A stretch of DNA of 35,553 nt from Pseudomonadota bacterium (GTDB taxonomy: Bacteria > Pseudomonadota > Gammaproteobacteria > Burkholderiales > Burkholderiaceae_B): positions 1-35,553 of the forward strand of contig JAFAEO010000022.1 of assembly GCA_023423975.1 (NCBI GenBank). Reading direction: 5' to 3'. Both the position numbers and the translations under genes were made by a program. Within the stretch, counting starts at the first letter, position 1. Every line of letters starts with the position of its first letter. This document shows, in pieces, positions 7,422 to 16,939 of this stretch. The notes under the pieces were generated by a model that worked only from the letters and a program-made list of their open reading frames with translations, had not been told where the DNA came from and did not search any database.

Positions 7422-8396
7422 TCAGGGCTCGATATAACCGGGGTCATCTTCCGGTTTGAGTCGCTCATATTGTTCATGCGATTGGGGCTTGATAAACAGC
7501 GTTGCCACCTCCGGGTGGCTCTTGCGGATTTTGTTTTCAAGTGCAATAACGATCGCTTCGAGCTCCGGCACGCGCAGCGCATCGGCAAATTCCAGGCTCA
7601 TTGCAACCGTGATTTCCTGTGGTGCCGTCTGCACCGTAATCAGGCCGTTGACGCGAGCTACGCCAGCGGTGCCTTCGGCCAGCGTCACGATAGAGTCGCG
7701 AATGCCGGCGCCGGCGGCTTCGCCAATCAGTAAACCCTTGGTTTCACGTGCAACCAGCAGCGCGGTCAGTGCCAGGGTAATGCCTATCAATATGGAAGCG
7801 GCGCCATCGATTACCGGATTATCCAGCGCCACAGACAGGTAGACGCCTGCAAAGGCGATGAGCAGTCCCAGCATGGCGGCCGAATCCTCCAGCAATACGA
7901 TAAACGTTGGTGGATCCTTGCTATGGACGATCATCCGGAACAGTTCGGAGTATGGGCGATTGCCCCTGAATTTCCTGAGGGTAAAGACCCAGGAAAAGCC
8001 TTCGAACAGGAAAGCCAGCATCAACACGATGTAGGTGACATGGGGGGATTCGATCGGGTGCGGTTCACGGATGTGGATAATGCCCTCATAGACCGAGACA
8101 CCTGCACCGAAGGTCAGAATCAGCAGGCCGACAACGAAACTCCAGAAGTAGACTTCGCGGCCATAGCCGATGGGGTGTTTTTTGTCAGGTTTGTTGCGGC
8201 TGCGATGGACGCCATACAACAGCAGGATTTCGTTGGTGCAATCGACTACCGAGTGTACGCCCTCGCTGAGCATTGCCGAACTGCCCGTGATGGCTGCAGC
8301 GATGAACTTACTGATGGCCACCAGAATATTGCCCGCCAGGGCAACATAAATAACCAGATTCGATGCGTGATCGGTTTGCGGCGTGCTTCGGGTCAT
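7422..8396 (-). CDS. Cation diffusion facilitator transporter, SLC30A9-like
   Basis: A 324-residue inner-membrane CDF protein, expected to export divalent metal in exchange for protons. About six membrane segments can be seen, followed by a cytosolic ferredoxin-like C-terminal domain (from about LIGEAAGAGIRDSIV) and an acidic tail. Membrane segment 2 has HSVVDCTNE, keeping the His-x3-Asp metal pair. Segment 5 reads VLLEDSAAMLG where zinc exporters have His-x3-Asp, so the Asp remains but the His is gone; this resembles the SLC30A9/ZnT9 branch. I chose ATG 8396 after GGGGGCCCCA; ATG 8408 and GTG 8415-8417 are in-frame alternatives. The substrate is not predictable from sequence. Confidence 0.88.
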   Translation of the reverse strand: MTRSTPQTDHASNLVIYVALAGNILVAISKFIAAAITGSSAMLSEGVHSVVDCTNEILLLYGVHRSRNKPDKKHPIGYGREVYFWSFVVGLLILTFGAGVSVYEGIIHIREPHPIESPHVTYIVLMLAFLFEGFSWVFTLRKFRGNRPYSELFRMIVHSKDPPTFIVLLEDSAAMLGLLIAFAGVYLSVALDNPVIDGAASILIGITLALTALLVARETKGLLIGEAAGAGIRDSIVTLAEGTAGVARVNGLITVQTAPQEITVAMSLEFADALRVPELEAIVIALENKIRKSHPEVATLFIKPQSHEQYERLKPEDDPGYIEP

Positions 8397-8729
8397 TGGG
8401 GCCCCCATGTGTGGCACATTTTGGTCGCACAGTTTCGGTTCGCTGTCACAATGGTACGACCAGTTGCTATTAAGACACTATACCATTGGCGCTACGCCCA
8501 TCCATAGCGGTGCTGCCAGCTAGGAGGCTGCTTGCATTGCCGGCGCTCGTTTTGCTCATTTATCGTGCCCTGGGCGCGGCCAGAGTGGCAACCGGTCGGC
8601 CCACTCATCCGCATCTTCAGTCCATCCGTTCCAACCCCGTTGTCGGGACAATGGCCATCTGCGCTGACCGTCTCTGAGCGTTCTGCGGCTTTCTACCAAC
8701 CACAGGCTGATGGCGCAGGTTCACATGCA
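8397..8729. other. Intergenic region upstream of the CDF gene, with an inverted repeat
   Basis: No gene is supported here. CAATGGTA (8449-8456) and TACCATTG (8481-8488) form an 8-bp inverted repeat with a 24-base spacer. A minus-strand -10-like TATAGT (complement of 8477-8482) overlaps its upstream arm, so it could be an operator of the transporter gene. An 8-bp repeat of this kind can also arise by chance. I see nothing in the rest, up to the methyltransferase stop at 8730. Confidence 0.35.
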
Positions 8730-9974
8730 TCACAGGCGATGGCGGCGATCTCCCGTGGCAAACCCCAGCAGATCCATATCCACATTTTTGCCGATGGCCA
8801 GCACCTTGAACAGTTCCCCCATCTCTGCTTCTGACAGCAGTTTTTGCACCGGGCCGATTTCGCGCGCATAGCGTGCCGTATCGTCAGGGTCCAGGTCGCT
8901 TAGCATCTGCAGCAGTCCGCAGTTGAGCAGAAAGCGGGCCTGCGAGGTGTAGCCCAGCACTTCCAGATCGGCGGCTAGCGCCGCATCGGCCATGGCGGTA
9001 AAGTCTACGTGCGCGGTAATGTCCTGGATTCCGGGAAAATGCAGCACCTGACTGTGCGCATGATGCAGCAAATGGCACATGAGCGTGCCCTGGTTGCGTT
9101 GTGGGTGATAGTACTCGTGCTGAGGAAAGCCATAGTCGATCAGCAGGGCGATGCCTTGATCCAGCCACTGTCCCAGGCCCGATACCCAGGATTCGCCTTG
9201 CAGGTTTATTTCGGATCGATAGCCGGGCAGTGCGGGCATGCGCGCCCGTACTGCCTGCTCCAGCAGGGCGCCGGCGGGAACGCGCAGAAAGTCAAAATGG
9301 GATGAGGCCTGGAGATCTTCTTCAGCTTGCAGGTCCGCAGCCGCTGATGCTTGATCTGGCTTGTTGATAACGTGCAGCTCATAGACATTGCCATCCTCGC
9401 CCCATTCGAACAGGGAGACGGGCATGGCATCGAGCACTTCATTGGCAATGACGCAGCCGGTAAAGCCCGAAGGCAGGCTGTGCAGCCATTGCACACTGTC
9501 CCCGAAAGGGGCAAGCCGTTGTCGTTGCCGTTGCGTCAGGTCCGGTGAAATATCAAGAATGTAATATTGTAGCTGGGGAAATTCGGGCAGCAGGGCTTGC
9601 AATATATGCTCGGCAAGCGCGCCGGAGCCGGCGCCAAATTCCAGAATATGAGGGGTGCCGATATGGGCGAGGATGGGGCCGATTTGCCTGGCCAGGCTTC
9701 GGCCGAACCACGGTGTGAGTTCTGGTGCCGTGACAAAGTCGCCTTGCAGTGCGGTGCCTGCGGCGGCAGCGGTATCGCCGAATTTGAGGGGAGCGCCGGC
9801 GTAATAGCCAGCTTGAGGATCGTACAACGCTGCATGCATCCAGCGCGCGAAGGACAGCCCCTGGGGGCCGGCTTCATGAATAAGCCCGGCAAGCTTGTGC
9901 CGGGCATTTTCGCTATAGCGCTGCGCTGCTTCCTGGATTTGGGGCAGCGCAGGGCCGGTTGGGTCTGCACGCAT
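8730..9974 (-). CDS. MidA/NDUFAF7-family SAM-dependent methyltransferase (COG1565)
   Basis: A 414-residue class I methyltransferase-fold protein of the family whose mitochondrial member NDUFAF7/MidA methylates an arginine of the complex I subunit NDUFS2. The N-terminal signature FARWMHAALYDPQAGYYAG is followed by FVTAPELTPWFGRSLARQI, the SAM-binding ILEFGAGSGALAEHIL, the NEVLDAMPV motif (family NE-DAxPV) and IALLIDYGFPQHEYYHPQRN with TLMCHLLHHAH. All the family blocks are present. The bacterial substrate is not established. The ATG at 9972-9974 gives the normal length. It ends an isolated minus-strand unit downstream of rhlE, with a gap of 40 bp to that gene. Confidence 0.9.
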   Translation of the reverse strand: MRADPTGPALPQIQEAAQRYSENARHKLAGLIHEAGPQGLSFARWMHAALYDPQAGYYAGAPLKFGDTAAAAGTALQGDFVTAPELTPWFGRSLARQIGPILAHIGTPHILEFGAGSGALAEHILQALLPEFPQLQYYILDISPDLTQRQRQRLAPFGDSVQWLHSLPSGFTGCVIANEVLDAMPVSLFEWGEDGNVYELHVINKPDQASAAADLQAEEDLQASSHFDFLRVPAGALLEQAVRARMPALPGYRSEINLQGESWVSGLGQWLDQGIALLIDYGFPQHEYYHPQRNQGTLMCHLLHHAHSQVLHFPGIQDITAHVDFTAMADAALAADLEVLGYTSQARFLLNCGLLQMLSDLDPDDTARYAREIGPVQKLLSEAEMGELFKVLAIGKNVDMDLLGFATGDRRHRL

Positions 9975-10014
9975 ATCTTTCCAACGTTACTTCGGGAAAG
10001 ATCATTATAAAGGC

Positions 10015-11655
<1,641 letters not shown>

Positions 11656-12030
11656 TTGTAATCCTAAGTAGGTGTCAGGCAAGCCTGTTCATCAGGAGTG
11701 CAGATGGTCGTTGATTCCGGTTGTGATGCTGGGCGATTGCATAAGCAACCCCAGGCCGCACGATGGACAGGCCATCGGCAAACAGGACAAAACGACAATT
11801 CTGTCACGCAGCAAAGTCTTGCTGATATGCACAATGCACATCTGCACTTTACTGATCAGGATGAACAAACGAATGGGAAATAGCCAGACGAATCGTTGAT
11901 CGGAGCATCGAGCCGACCGGATCAACCGTTGCATGACAGAGGAAATACGCATGCGGGTCTGGAGGTAGGAGCGATGACGGCTTTTGATTAATAAGCCAGG
12001 CAGCAAAAATAAAGAGAATTTGCTGCAAAG
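11656..12030 (-). promoter_or_regulatory. Long structured 5' leader of rhlE (or an unlinked small RNA)
   Basis: If transcription starts about 7 bases after the -10 box at 12037-12042, the rhlE mRNA leader is about 375 nt. It contains four hairpins: GCAGCAAA/TTTGCTGC (12000-12007 with 12019-12026) at the very 5' end; GTTGATC/GATCAAC (11895-11901 with 11920-11926); GATATGCA/TGCACATC (11824-11831 with 11835-11842), which pairs fully only in minus-strand RNA thanks to a G-U pair; and CGATGG/CCATCG (11761-11766 with 11772-11777). No protein-like ORF fills the leader. Long leaders are known for several cold-shock genes, including other RNA helicases, but nothing here proves regulation. Confidence 0.5.
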
Positions 12031-12036
12031 AAAATG

Positions 12037-12065
12037 ATTATATAAGTGTTTTCCCTAGAATGCAA
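12037..12065 (-). promoter_or_regulatory. Near-consensus sigma-70 promoter driving the rhlE leader
   Basis: On the minus strand, TTGCAT (complement of 12060-12065) is followed by a 17-base spacer and a perfect TATAAT (complement of 12037-12042). It is the best promoter I could find by eye in the window. The only gene in its path is rhlE, starting about 375 bases downstream. Confidence 0.75.
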
Positions 12066-12159
12066 GCATTATTATTGCATTATCTATTTAGCCGTGTTGC
12101 GTATAGGGTAAAAGCCACTTGCCTGGCACAGCAATACGTGGGGCAAAATCGGCAACATG

Positions 12160-12179
12160 GCCGCCATTTCAGTGGCGGC
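12160..12179 (-). terminator. Candidate hairpin at the end of the trp/HIT operon
   Basis: GCCGCCA (12160-12166) and TGGCGGC (12173-12179) form a perfect 7-bp stem with a six-base loop, 47 bp past the HIT-gene stop. On the minus strand the next bases are mixed and TTTT comes only about 12 bases later, so intrinsic termination is uncertain. Confidence 0.4.
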
Positions 12180-12226
12180 AGAGCGCCACAGGATACCAGA
12201 TGCGCGCGGCTCGGGTGCTGCCGGTT

Positions 12227-12757
12227 TCATCCGTCCGTGATGCGCTGCAGGGTTTGCTCAAAGCGGGTCTGTTCGGGCACGGTATCTGCCGTGTCATCAA
12301 AAAGGGCGCTAAACGATTGCGTGATGTCCTGGTGGTAGGCGGGCACGAGCTGCCGGATATGCGCGTTTCTGCGGGCCGCTTCGGGTTCGTCATCTGGCGC
12401 GTCTGCTGCTGCGCGCGGCGTGCCCCAGATGGGATTGGGAAAATGTTTGTCGTCGGTAAAGCGGGCAATAATGTGCCAATGCACGTGAGGCACCATGTTT
12501 CCCAATTGCGCCAGATTGATTTTATCGGGCTGGAAATGGCGCCTTTGCAGGGCTTCTACCAGATATACGGCGCTCATCAGGCCGCTACGCTCGGCCTGAT
12601 TCAGATCGGTCATTTCCTGCGCGTGGCGATTGAGGATGACGCGTGTAAATGCCGGGTAATCGGCCTCCTGCGCATCGATAACGCGCAGGAATGCGTTGCG
12701 AAACAGCACGGTTCCGCCATCGCCATGGCACAACGGGCAATCAGTATGCGTGGTCAC
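12227..12757 (-). CDS. HIT-family nucleotide-binding protein
   Basis: A 176-residue histidine-triad protein, probably a nucleoside monophosphate hydrolase or transferase acting on unknown substrates. The triad is HVHWHII (91-97), preceded by NLAQLGNMVP. An N-terminal CPLC motif (7-10) resembles the zinc-binding cysteine pair of some HIT proteins. The C-terminal 60 residues, rich in Asp, Ala and Arg, extend beyond the minimal HIT domain. It lies 36 bp downstream of trpC on the same strand and is likely the last gene of the trp operon, though no role in tryptophan synthesis is known. Confidence 0.9.
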   Translation of the reverse strand: MTTHTDCPLCHGDGGTVLFRNAFLRVIDAQEADYPAFTRVILNRHAQEMTDLNQAERSGLMSAVYLVEALQRRHFQPDKINLAQLGNMVPHVHWHIIARFTDDKHFPNPIWGTPRAAADAPDDEPEAARRNAHIRQLVPAYHQDITQSFSALFDDTADTVPEQTRFEQTLQRITDG

Positions 12758-12793
12758 TGCCGCGGTTCTCCCGGAAAATACCTGCTGGGTGAA

Positions 12794-13588
12794 TCAATGA
12801 TTCACGATAAATGACTCAAGTGTGATGCCTGGATCGGTTTCCCGCATGAACGCTTCGCCGATCAGGAACCCATAGACACCGTTCTCATGCATGCTGCGCA
12901 CGTCCTCGGGTGCGTGGATGCCGCTTTCGGTAATGACAAAACGCCCCTCGGGAATATGCGGCAGCAGGTCCAGCGTGGTTTGCAAGGTGGTCTCGAAGGT
13001 GCGCAGATTGCGGTTATTGATGCCGATCAGAGACGATTTCATGTCCAGGGCGATATCCAGTTCGGCCCGGTCGTGCACTTCGATCAGCACATCCATGTCC
13101 AGTTCCTGCGCAACCGCTTCCATTTCCTTGAGCTGGTCGGCTGGCAGGGCGGCGACGATCAGCAGGATGCAGTCTGCGCCCAGGGCCCGGGCATTGATGA
13201 TCTGGTACGGATCAATCATGAAGTCTTTGCGCAGCACCGGTAGCGGGCAGGCCGCGCGCGCCTGACGCAGATAATCGCTGGATCCCTGGAAAAACTGCAC
13301 GTCGGTTAGCACCGACAGGCAGGTCGCGCCATGGGCAGCATAGGTGTGGGCGATTTCGGCAGGGTTGAAATTGGGCCGGATCACGCCCTTTGACGGCGAT
13401 GCTTTTTTGACCTCGGCGATAATTGCCGTTTTTTTCTGTCTGATTTTTTCGCGCAGCGCGTTGGCAAAACCGCGAACGTCCTTGCGCGCCTGGGCTTCGC
13501 GCAGCAGATCTGCTTCGCTGCGAAACTGGCGCTGCATGGCGACTTCTTCTTTTTTTACGCTGAGAATTTGTTCAAGAATGTCGTTCAT
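12794..13588 (-). CDS. trpC: Indole-3-glycerol-phosphate synthase
   Basis: A 264-residue TIM-barrel enzyme that closes the indole ring, turning CdRP into indole-3-glycerol phosphate with loss of CO2 and water. IAEVKKASPSKGVI (about 56-69) carries the catalytic lysine loop, followed by FFQGSSDYL, VLRKDFMIDPYQI, GINNRNLRTFE and the phosphate-binding VITESGI. This is a single-function TrpC, not fused to TrpF as in E. coli. Its start overlaps the trpD stop by 4 bp (ATGA), so the two are translationally coupled. Confidence 0.97.
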   Translation of the reverse strand: MNDILEQILSVKKEEVAMQRQFRSEADLLREAQARKDVRGFANALREKIRQKKTAIIAEVKKASPSKGVIRPNFNPAEIAHTYAAHGATCLSVLTDVQFFQGSSDYLRQARAACPLPVLRKDFMIDPYQIINARALGADCILLIVAALPADQLKEMEAVAQELDMDVLIEVHDRAELDIALDMKSSLIGINNRNLRTFETTLQTTLDLLPHIPEGRFVITESGIHAPEDVRSMHENGVYGFLIGEAFMRETDPGITLESFIVNH

Positions 13589-14616
13589 GTTGTGAGCTTC
13601 CTGGTATAGGCACGGAATGTCTCTAATTTATCACGTGCAGCCCCGGATTGGATCAGTTCGCGTGCTTTATTGATCCCTTCCTGCATGGTGGCGGCCTGAT
13701 TGCCTGCGTAAAGTGCCAAACCGGCATTGAGCACGACGATATCGCGGGCTGTGCCCGGTTCGTTGTTCAGTGCGCTCATGACCAGGTCACGGGACTCTTC
13801 CTTGTTGCTGACTGTAATATTGCGAATGGAGACCATCTGCATACCGAAGTCTTCCGGGTGGATCTCGTATTCGCTGACTTTACCGTCCTTGAGTTCACCT
13901 ACCAGAGTGGCGGCGCCCAGCGAGGCTTCGTCCAGATTGTCCTTGCCGTGCACGATCAGCACATGCTTGGAACCCAGTTGCTGCAGCACTCGCACCTGGA
14001 TGCCGACCAGATCCGGATGGAACACGCCCATGAGCTGGTTGCCGGCTTTGGCCGGGTTGGTCAGGGGACCCAGAATGTTGAATATGGTGCGCACGGCCAG
14101 CATTTTGCGAATCTCGGCGACGTTTTTCATGCTGCCATGATGCGCAGGTGCGAACATGAAGCCGATGCCGGTCTGCTCCACGCATTCGGCAACCTGTTCT
14201 GGCGAGAGCATGACGTTGACGCCCAGTGCTTCCAGGACATCGGCGCTGCCCGAAGAGGATGATGAACTGCGATTGCCATGCTTGGCAATGCGTACGCCGC
14301 CCGCGGCCGCCACGAACATGGCGGTGGTGGAGATATTGAAGGTATGACTTGCATCGCCGCCGGTGCCGCACATATCCAGCAGATTGTCCGGATCGCTGAT
14401 GCTCACCGGCGTAGCAAATTCGCGCATAACCGTGGCGGCTGCGGTAATTTCGCCGATGGTTTCTTTTTTGACGCGCAATCCCATAAGCAGGGCGCTGGCA
14501 ATGGGTGGTGGCACTTCACCGCGCATAAGCTGGCGCATCAGGTACAGCATTTCGTCATGAAAAATTTCGCGGTGTTCAATGCAGCGCGTGAGGGCGTCTG
14601 TGTAGGAAATGCTCAT
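13585..14616 (-). CDS. trpD: Anthranilate phosphoribosyltransferase
   Basis: A 343-residue enzyme joining anthranilate to PRPP in the second step of tryptophan synthesis. The PRPP-binding GTGGD lies at 84-88, followed by TFNIST and IAKHGNRSSSSSSGSADVL. In this last motif a run of six serines replaces the more usual Ser-Ser-Lys-Ser, a mild variation. Length is normal. It overlaps trpG upstream and trpC downstream by 4 bp each, as part of a tightly coupled trpG-trpD-trpC block. Confidence 0.97.
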   Translation of the reverse strand: MSISYTDALTRCIEHREIFHDEMLYLMRQLMRGEVPPPIASALLMGLRVKKETIGEITAAATVMREFATPVSISDPDNLLDMCGTGGDASHTFNISTTAMFVAAAGGVRIAKHGNRSSSSSSGSADVLEALGVNVMLSPEQVAECVEQTGIGFMFAPAHHGSMKNVAEIRKMLAVRTIFNILGPLTNPAKAGNQLMGVFHPDLVGIQVRVLQQLGSKHVLIVHGKDNLDEASLGAATLVGELKDGKVSEYEIHPEDFGMQMVSIRNITVSNKEESRDLVMSALNNEPGTARDIVVLNAGLALYAGNQAATMQEGINKARELIQSGAARDKLETFRAYTRKLTT

Positions 14617-15182
14617 GGGTGAATGTCCAGAAAGTTTTGCAACAGGGCATGGCCATGTTCGCTGAGAATGGATTCAGGATGGTACTGTACGCCATAAACC
14701 GGCAGGCTGGTATGCTCTACCGCCATGATTTCCCCGTCGGCTGTTTCTGCCGTAATACGCAGGCAACTGGGCAATGACTCGCGTTCGATTGCCAGTGAGT
14801 GGTAGCGAATCACGGTATGGGGCGAAGGAATGTTGCGAAACAGTACTGATCCATCATGGGTAATTTCCGAAGTCTTGCCGTGCATGATTTGCTTGGCACG
14901 GATGATTTTACCGCCGAAAGCGGCGCCGATGGACTGGTGTCCCAGGCAAACGCCCAGCACCGGAATTTTTCCTGCGAAGTGTTTGATGAGTTCGACCGAC
15001 ACACCGGCCTGGGCAGGCGAGCAGGGGCCGGGCGAGACACAAAGCCGTTCGGGATTGAGTTCGGCAATTTGCGCAACGGTCATCTGGTCGTTACGCACCA
15101 CATGGACGTCCTGGCCCAGTTCGCCAAAATATTGCACCAGATTGTAGGTAAACGAATCGTAATTATCGAGCATGAGCAGCAT
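14613..15182 (-). CDS. trpG: Anthranilate synthase glutaminase subunit
   Basis: A 189-residue class I glutamine amidotransferase that supplies ammonia to TrpE. It starts MLLMLDNYDSFTYNL, has the oxyanion motif SPGPCSPAQAG, the nucleophile Cys79 in GVCLGHQ and the His-x-Glu pair in QYHPESIL. It may also serve para-aminobenzoate synthesis, as many such subunits do. Nine base pairs separate it from trpE, and it overlaps trpD by 4 bp. Confidence 0.96.
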   Translation of the reverse strand: MLLMLDNYDSFTYNLVQYFGELGQDVHVVRNDQMTVAQIAELNPERLCVSPGPCSPAQAGVSVELIKHFAGKIPVLGVCLGHQSIGAAFGGKIIRAKQIMHGKTSEITHDGSVLFRNIPSPHTVIRYHSLAIERESLPSCLRITAETADGEIMAVEHTSLPVYGVQYHPESILSEHGHALLQNFLDIHP

Positions 15183-15191
15183 GACAGTTCC

Positions 15192-16715
15192 TCAGATGGG
15201 TTGATCCAGACCGTATTGCACCTGTTCGGCGGCGCGCAGCACGGCGCGGGCCTTGGCTTCGGTCTCCTGCCATTCTTTTTCAGGGTCGGAATCGGCTACG
15301 ATGCCGGCGGCGGCCTGCACATAGAGCATGCCGTTTTTGATGACGCCGGTGCGGATCGCGATGGCCACATCCATTGTGCCGTTGTAGCTCAGATAGCCGG
15401 CGGCGCCGCCATAGATGCCGCGACGCACGGGTTCCAGTTCATCGATCAGTTCCATGGCGCGCACTTTGGGCGCACCGGTCAGGGTGCCTGCCGGAAAGCT
15501 GGCGCGCAGCACGTCGATGGCGTCCATGCCAGGCTTGAGGATACCCTTGACGTTCGATACCAGATGCATCACGTGTGAATAGCGTTCAATGGCCATCTGG
15601 TCGGTCACTTCCACAGTGCCGGTTTCGGCCACACGCCCCACATCATTGCGAGCCAGGTCAATCAGCATGACGTGTTCGGCGATTTCCTTGGGATCAGCGC
15701 GCAATTCATCGGCCAGCGCGGCATCTTCTTCCGGTGTTTCACCGCGCTTGCGCGTGCCGGCCAGCGGACGGATGGTGATGGCGGTTTTCTCTTCGGCGTT
15801 TTCAGTGAAAGTTTCCTGGCGCACCAGAATTTCCGGTGATGAACCCACGACATGAAAGTCGCCGAAGTTCCAGAAATACATGTAGGGAGAAGGGTTCAGG
15901 GAGCGCAGTGCACGGTAGAGCGACAGGGGCGAATCCCGGAAGGGCTTGGCAATAACCTGTCCGACCTGGACCTGCATCAAATCGCCCGCGGCAATATATT
16001 CCTTGGCCTTGAGCACGGCCTTCAGATAGTCTTCTTTCTTGAAGTCGCGGATTTCGGTCGTTTGCAGGCTGGGCAGGCTGTAGGGAATTTCAACCGGATG
16101 GCGCAGGCGGGCACGCAGTTCGAGCAGTCGTTTCTGGGCCTTGCTGTAGCTTTCTGGCTCATTCGGATCGGCGTAGATCATGAGGTAAGTGCGGCCAATC
16201 ACATTGTCGACAATGACCAGTTCATCGACCTGCATCAGCATGATATCGGGTACGCCTTCCTTCTGGCCATGAGGAAAGGGTTTGACGTTGGGCCCCAGGG
16301 ACGGTTCGATGTGGCGAATGGTGTCGTAACCGAAATAGCCCGCCAGGCCGCCGGCAAAGCGGGGAATGCCGGGGCGCAGGGCCACTTTGATGCGTTTTTT
16401 GAATTCCTGAATGAAGGTCAGCGGGTCGCCCCGATAGGTTTCGGTCACTTCGCCGTTGGTCAACACTTCGGTCAGATCGCCCGTAGCACGGATGACTGTT
16501 TTGGCTGGCAGGCCGATAAAGGAATAACGGCCAAACTGCTCGCCGCCGACCACCGATTCAAGCAGGCAGGTCATGCGACCGGCTTCTTTGCCGGTGTGGG
16601 CCAGTTTCAGGTAGATGCCAAGCGTGGTATCAAGATCGGCGTAGGTTTCCTTGATGATCGGGATGCGGTTGAAACCCTGTGCTGCGAGTGCATTAAATTC
16701 AATTTCAGTCATCAT
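15192..16715 (-). CDS. trpE: Anthranilate synthase large subunit
   Basis: A 507-residue chorismate-using enzyme that makes anthranilate with ammonia from TrpG. The C-terminal catalytic part carries PSPYMYFWNFGDFHVVGSSP, IRPLAGTRKRG, DLARNDVGRV and the closing GGAAGYLSYNGTMDVAIAIR block. The N-terminal LLESVVGGEQFGRYSFIG contains the LLES element of the tryptophan feedback site, so feedback inhibition is likely. The gene lies just downstream of a leader peptide and transcription terminator, indicating attenuation in addition. Confidence 0.97.
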   Translation of the reverse strand: MMTEIEFNALAAQGFNRIPIIKETYADLDTTLGIYLKLAHTGKEAGRMTCLLESVVGGEQFGRYSFIGLPAKTVIRATGDLTEVLTNGEVTETYRGDPLTFIQEFKKRIKVALRPGIPRFAGGLAGYFGYDTIRHIEPSLGPNVKPFPHGQKEGVPDIMLMQVDELVIVDNVIGRTYLMIYADPNEPESYSKAQKRLLELRARLRHPVEIPYSLPSLQTTEIRDFKKEDYLKAVLKAKEYIAAGDLMQVQVGQVIAKPFRDSPLSLYRALRSLNPSPYMYFWNFGDFHVVGSSPEILVRQETFTENAEEKTAITIRPLAGTRKRGETPEEDAALADELRADPKEIAEHVMLIDLARNDVGRVAETGTVEVTDQMAIERYSHVMHLVSNVKGILKPGMDAIDVLRASFPAGTLTGAPKVRAMELIDELEPVRRGIYGGAAGYLSYNGTMDVAIAIRTGVIKNGMLYVQAAAGIVADSDPEKEWQETEAKARAVLRAAEQVQYGLDQPI

Positions 16716-16756
16716 GACGGTCTCTGTTTGTGTTTTCCTGAATGACCGGGCAGATA

Positions 16757-16796
16757 CAAAAATACCCGGTCCTGTTTTAAGGGATTACCGGGTATT
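16757..16796 (-). terminator. Attenuator terminator in the trp leader
   Basis: AATACCCGGT (16761-16770) and ACCGGGTATT (16787-16796) form a perfect 10-bp stem with a 16-base loop. On the minus strand the hairpin runs into TATTTTTG, giving a U-tract. It lies 42 bp before the trpE start and 53 bp after the leader-peptide stop, where an attenuator terminator should be. Confidence 0.85.
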
Positions 16797-16817
16797 GTGC
16801 GTACTGACTACAATTTT

Positions 16818-16842
16818 CGGATGCGGGAAAAAGCGGCATCCG
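16818..16842 (-). promoter_or_regulatory. Second hairpin of the trp leader
   Basis: CGGATGC (16818-16824) and GCATCCG (16836-16842) form a 7-bp stem between the leader-peptide stop and the terminator. It could be the pause hairpin or part of the alternative structure. I could not assign a clean antiterminator: the short CCGG-containing stretches near 16840-16845 and 16865-16869 are the only visible partners for the terminator's first arm. Confidence 0.55.
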
Positions 16843-16849
16843 GAACAGT

Positions 16850-16939
16850 CTATTGAGTGACACTCCCGGCAAACGAACGCCACCAGCGCCAATACATGGC
16901 AACCAGAGCAGAGCGAGCATAAAGGGAGTGTGCAGTCAT
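16850..16939 (-). CDS. trpL: trp operon leader peptide, coupled to gph
   Basis: A 29-codon frame whose ATG (16937-16939) overlaps the gph stop as TAATG. Near its middle are Trp17, Arg18, Trp19 and Trp20 within MYWRWWRSFAGSVTQ, the kind of tryptophan run that stalls a ribosome when charged tRNA-Trp is scarce. A shorter version could start at the internal ATG (16897) and give 15 residues. Neither start has a strong ribosome-binding site; for the longer one, reinitiation by ribosomes ending gph would replace it. The stop (TAG) is followed by a hairpin and then by the terminator before trpE. The peptide itself is probably non-functional after translation. Confidence 0.8.
   Translation of the reverse strand: MTAHSLYARSALVAMYWRWWRSFAGSVTQ

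Noticed and set aside
11692..12006. Up to 104-codon frame inside the rhlE leader
   Set aside because: Starts with TTG or an ATG without a ribosome-binding site; Arg/Cys/Leu-rich composition unlike the neighbouring proteins; better explained as untranslated leader.
15852..16745. 297-codon plus-strand open frame opposite trpE
   Set aside because: Antisense shadow of a fully conserved trpE.
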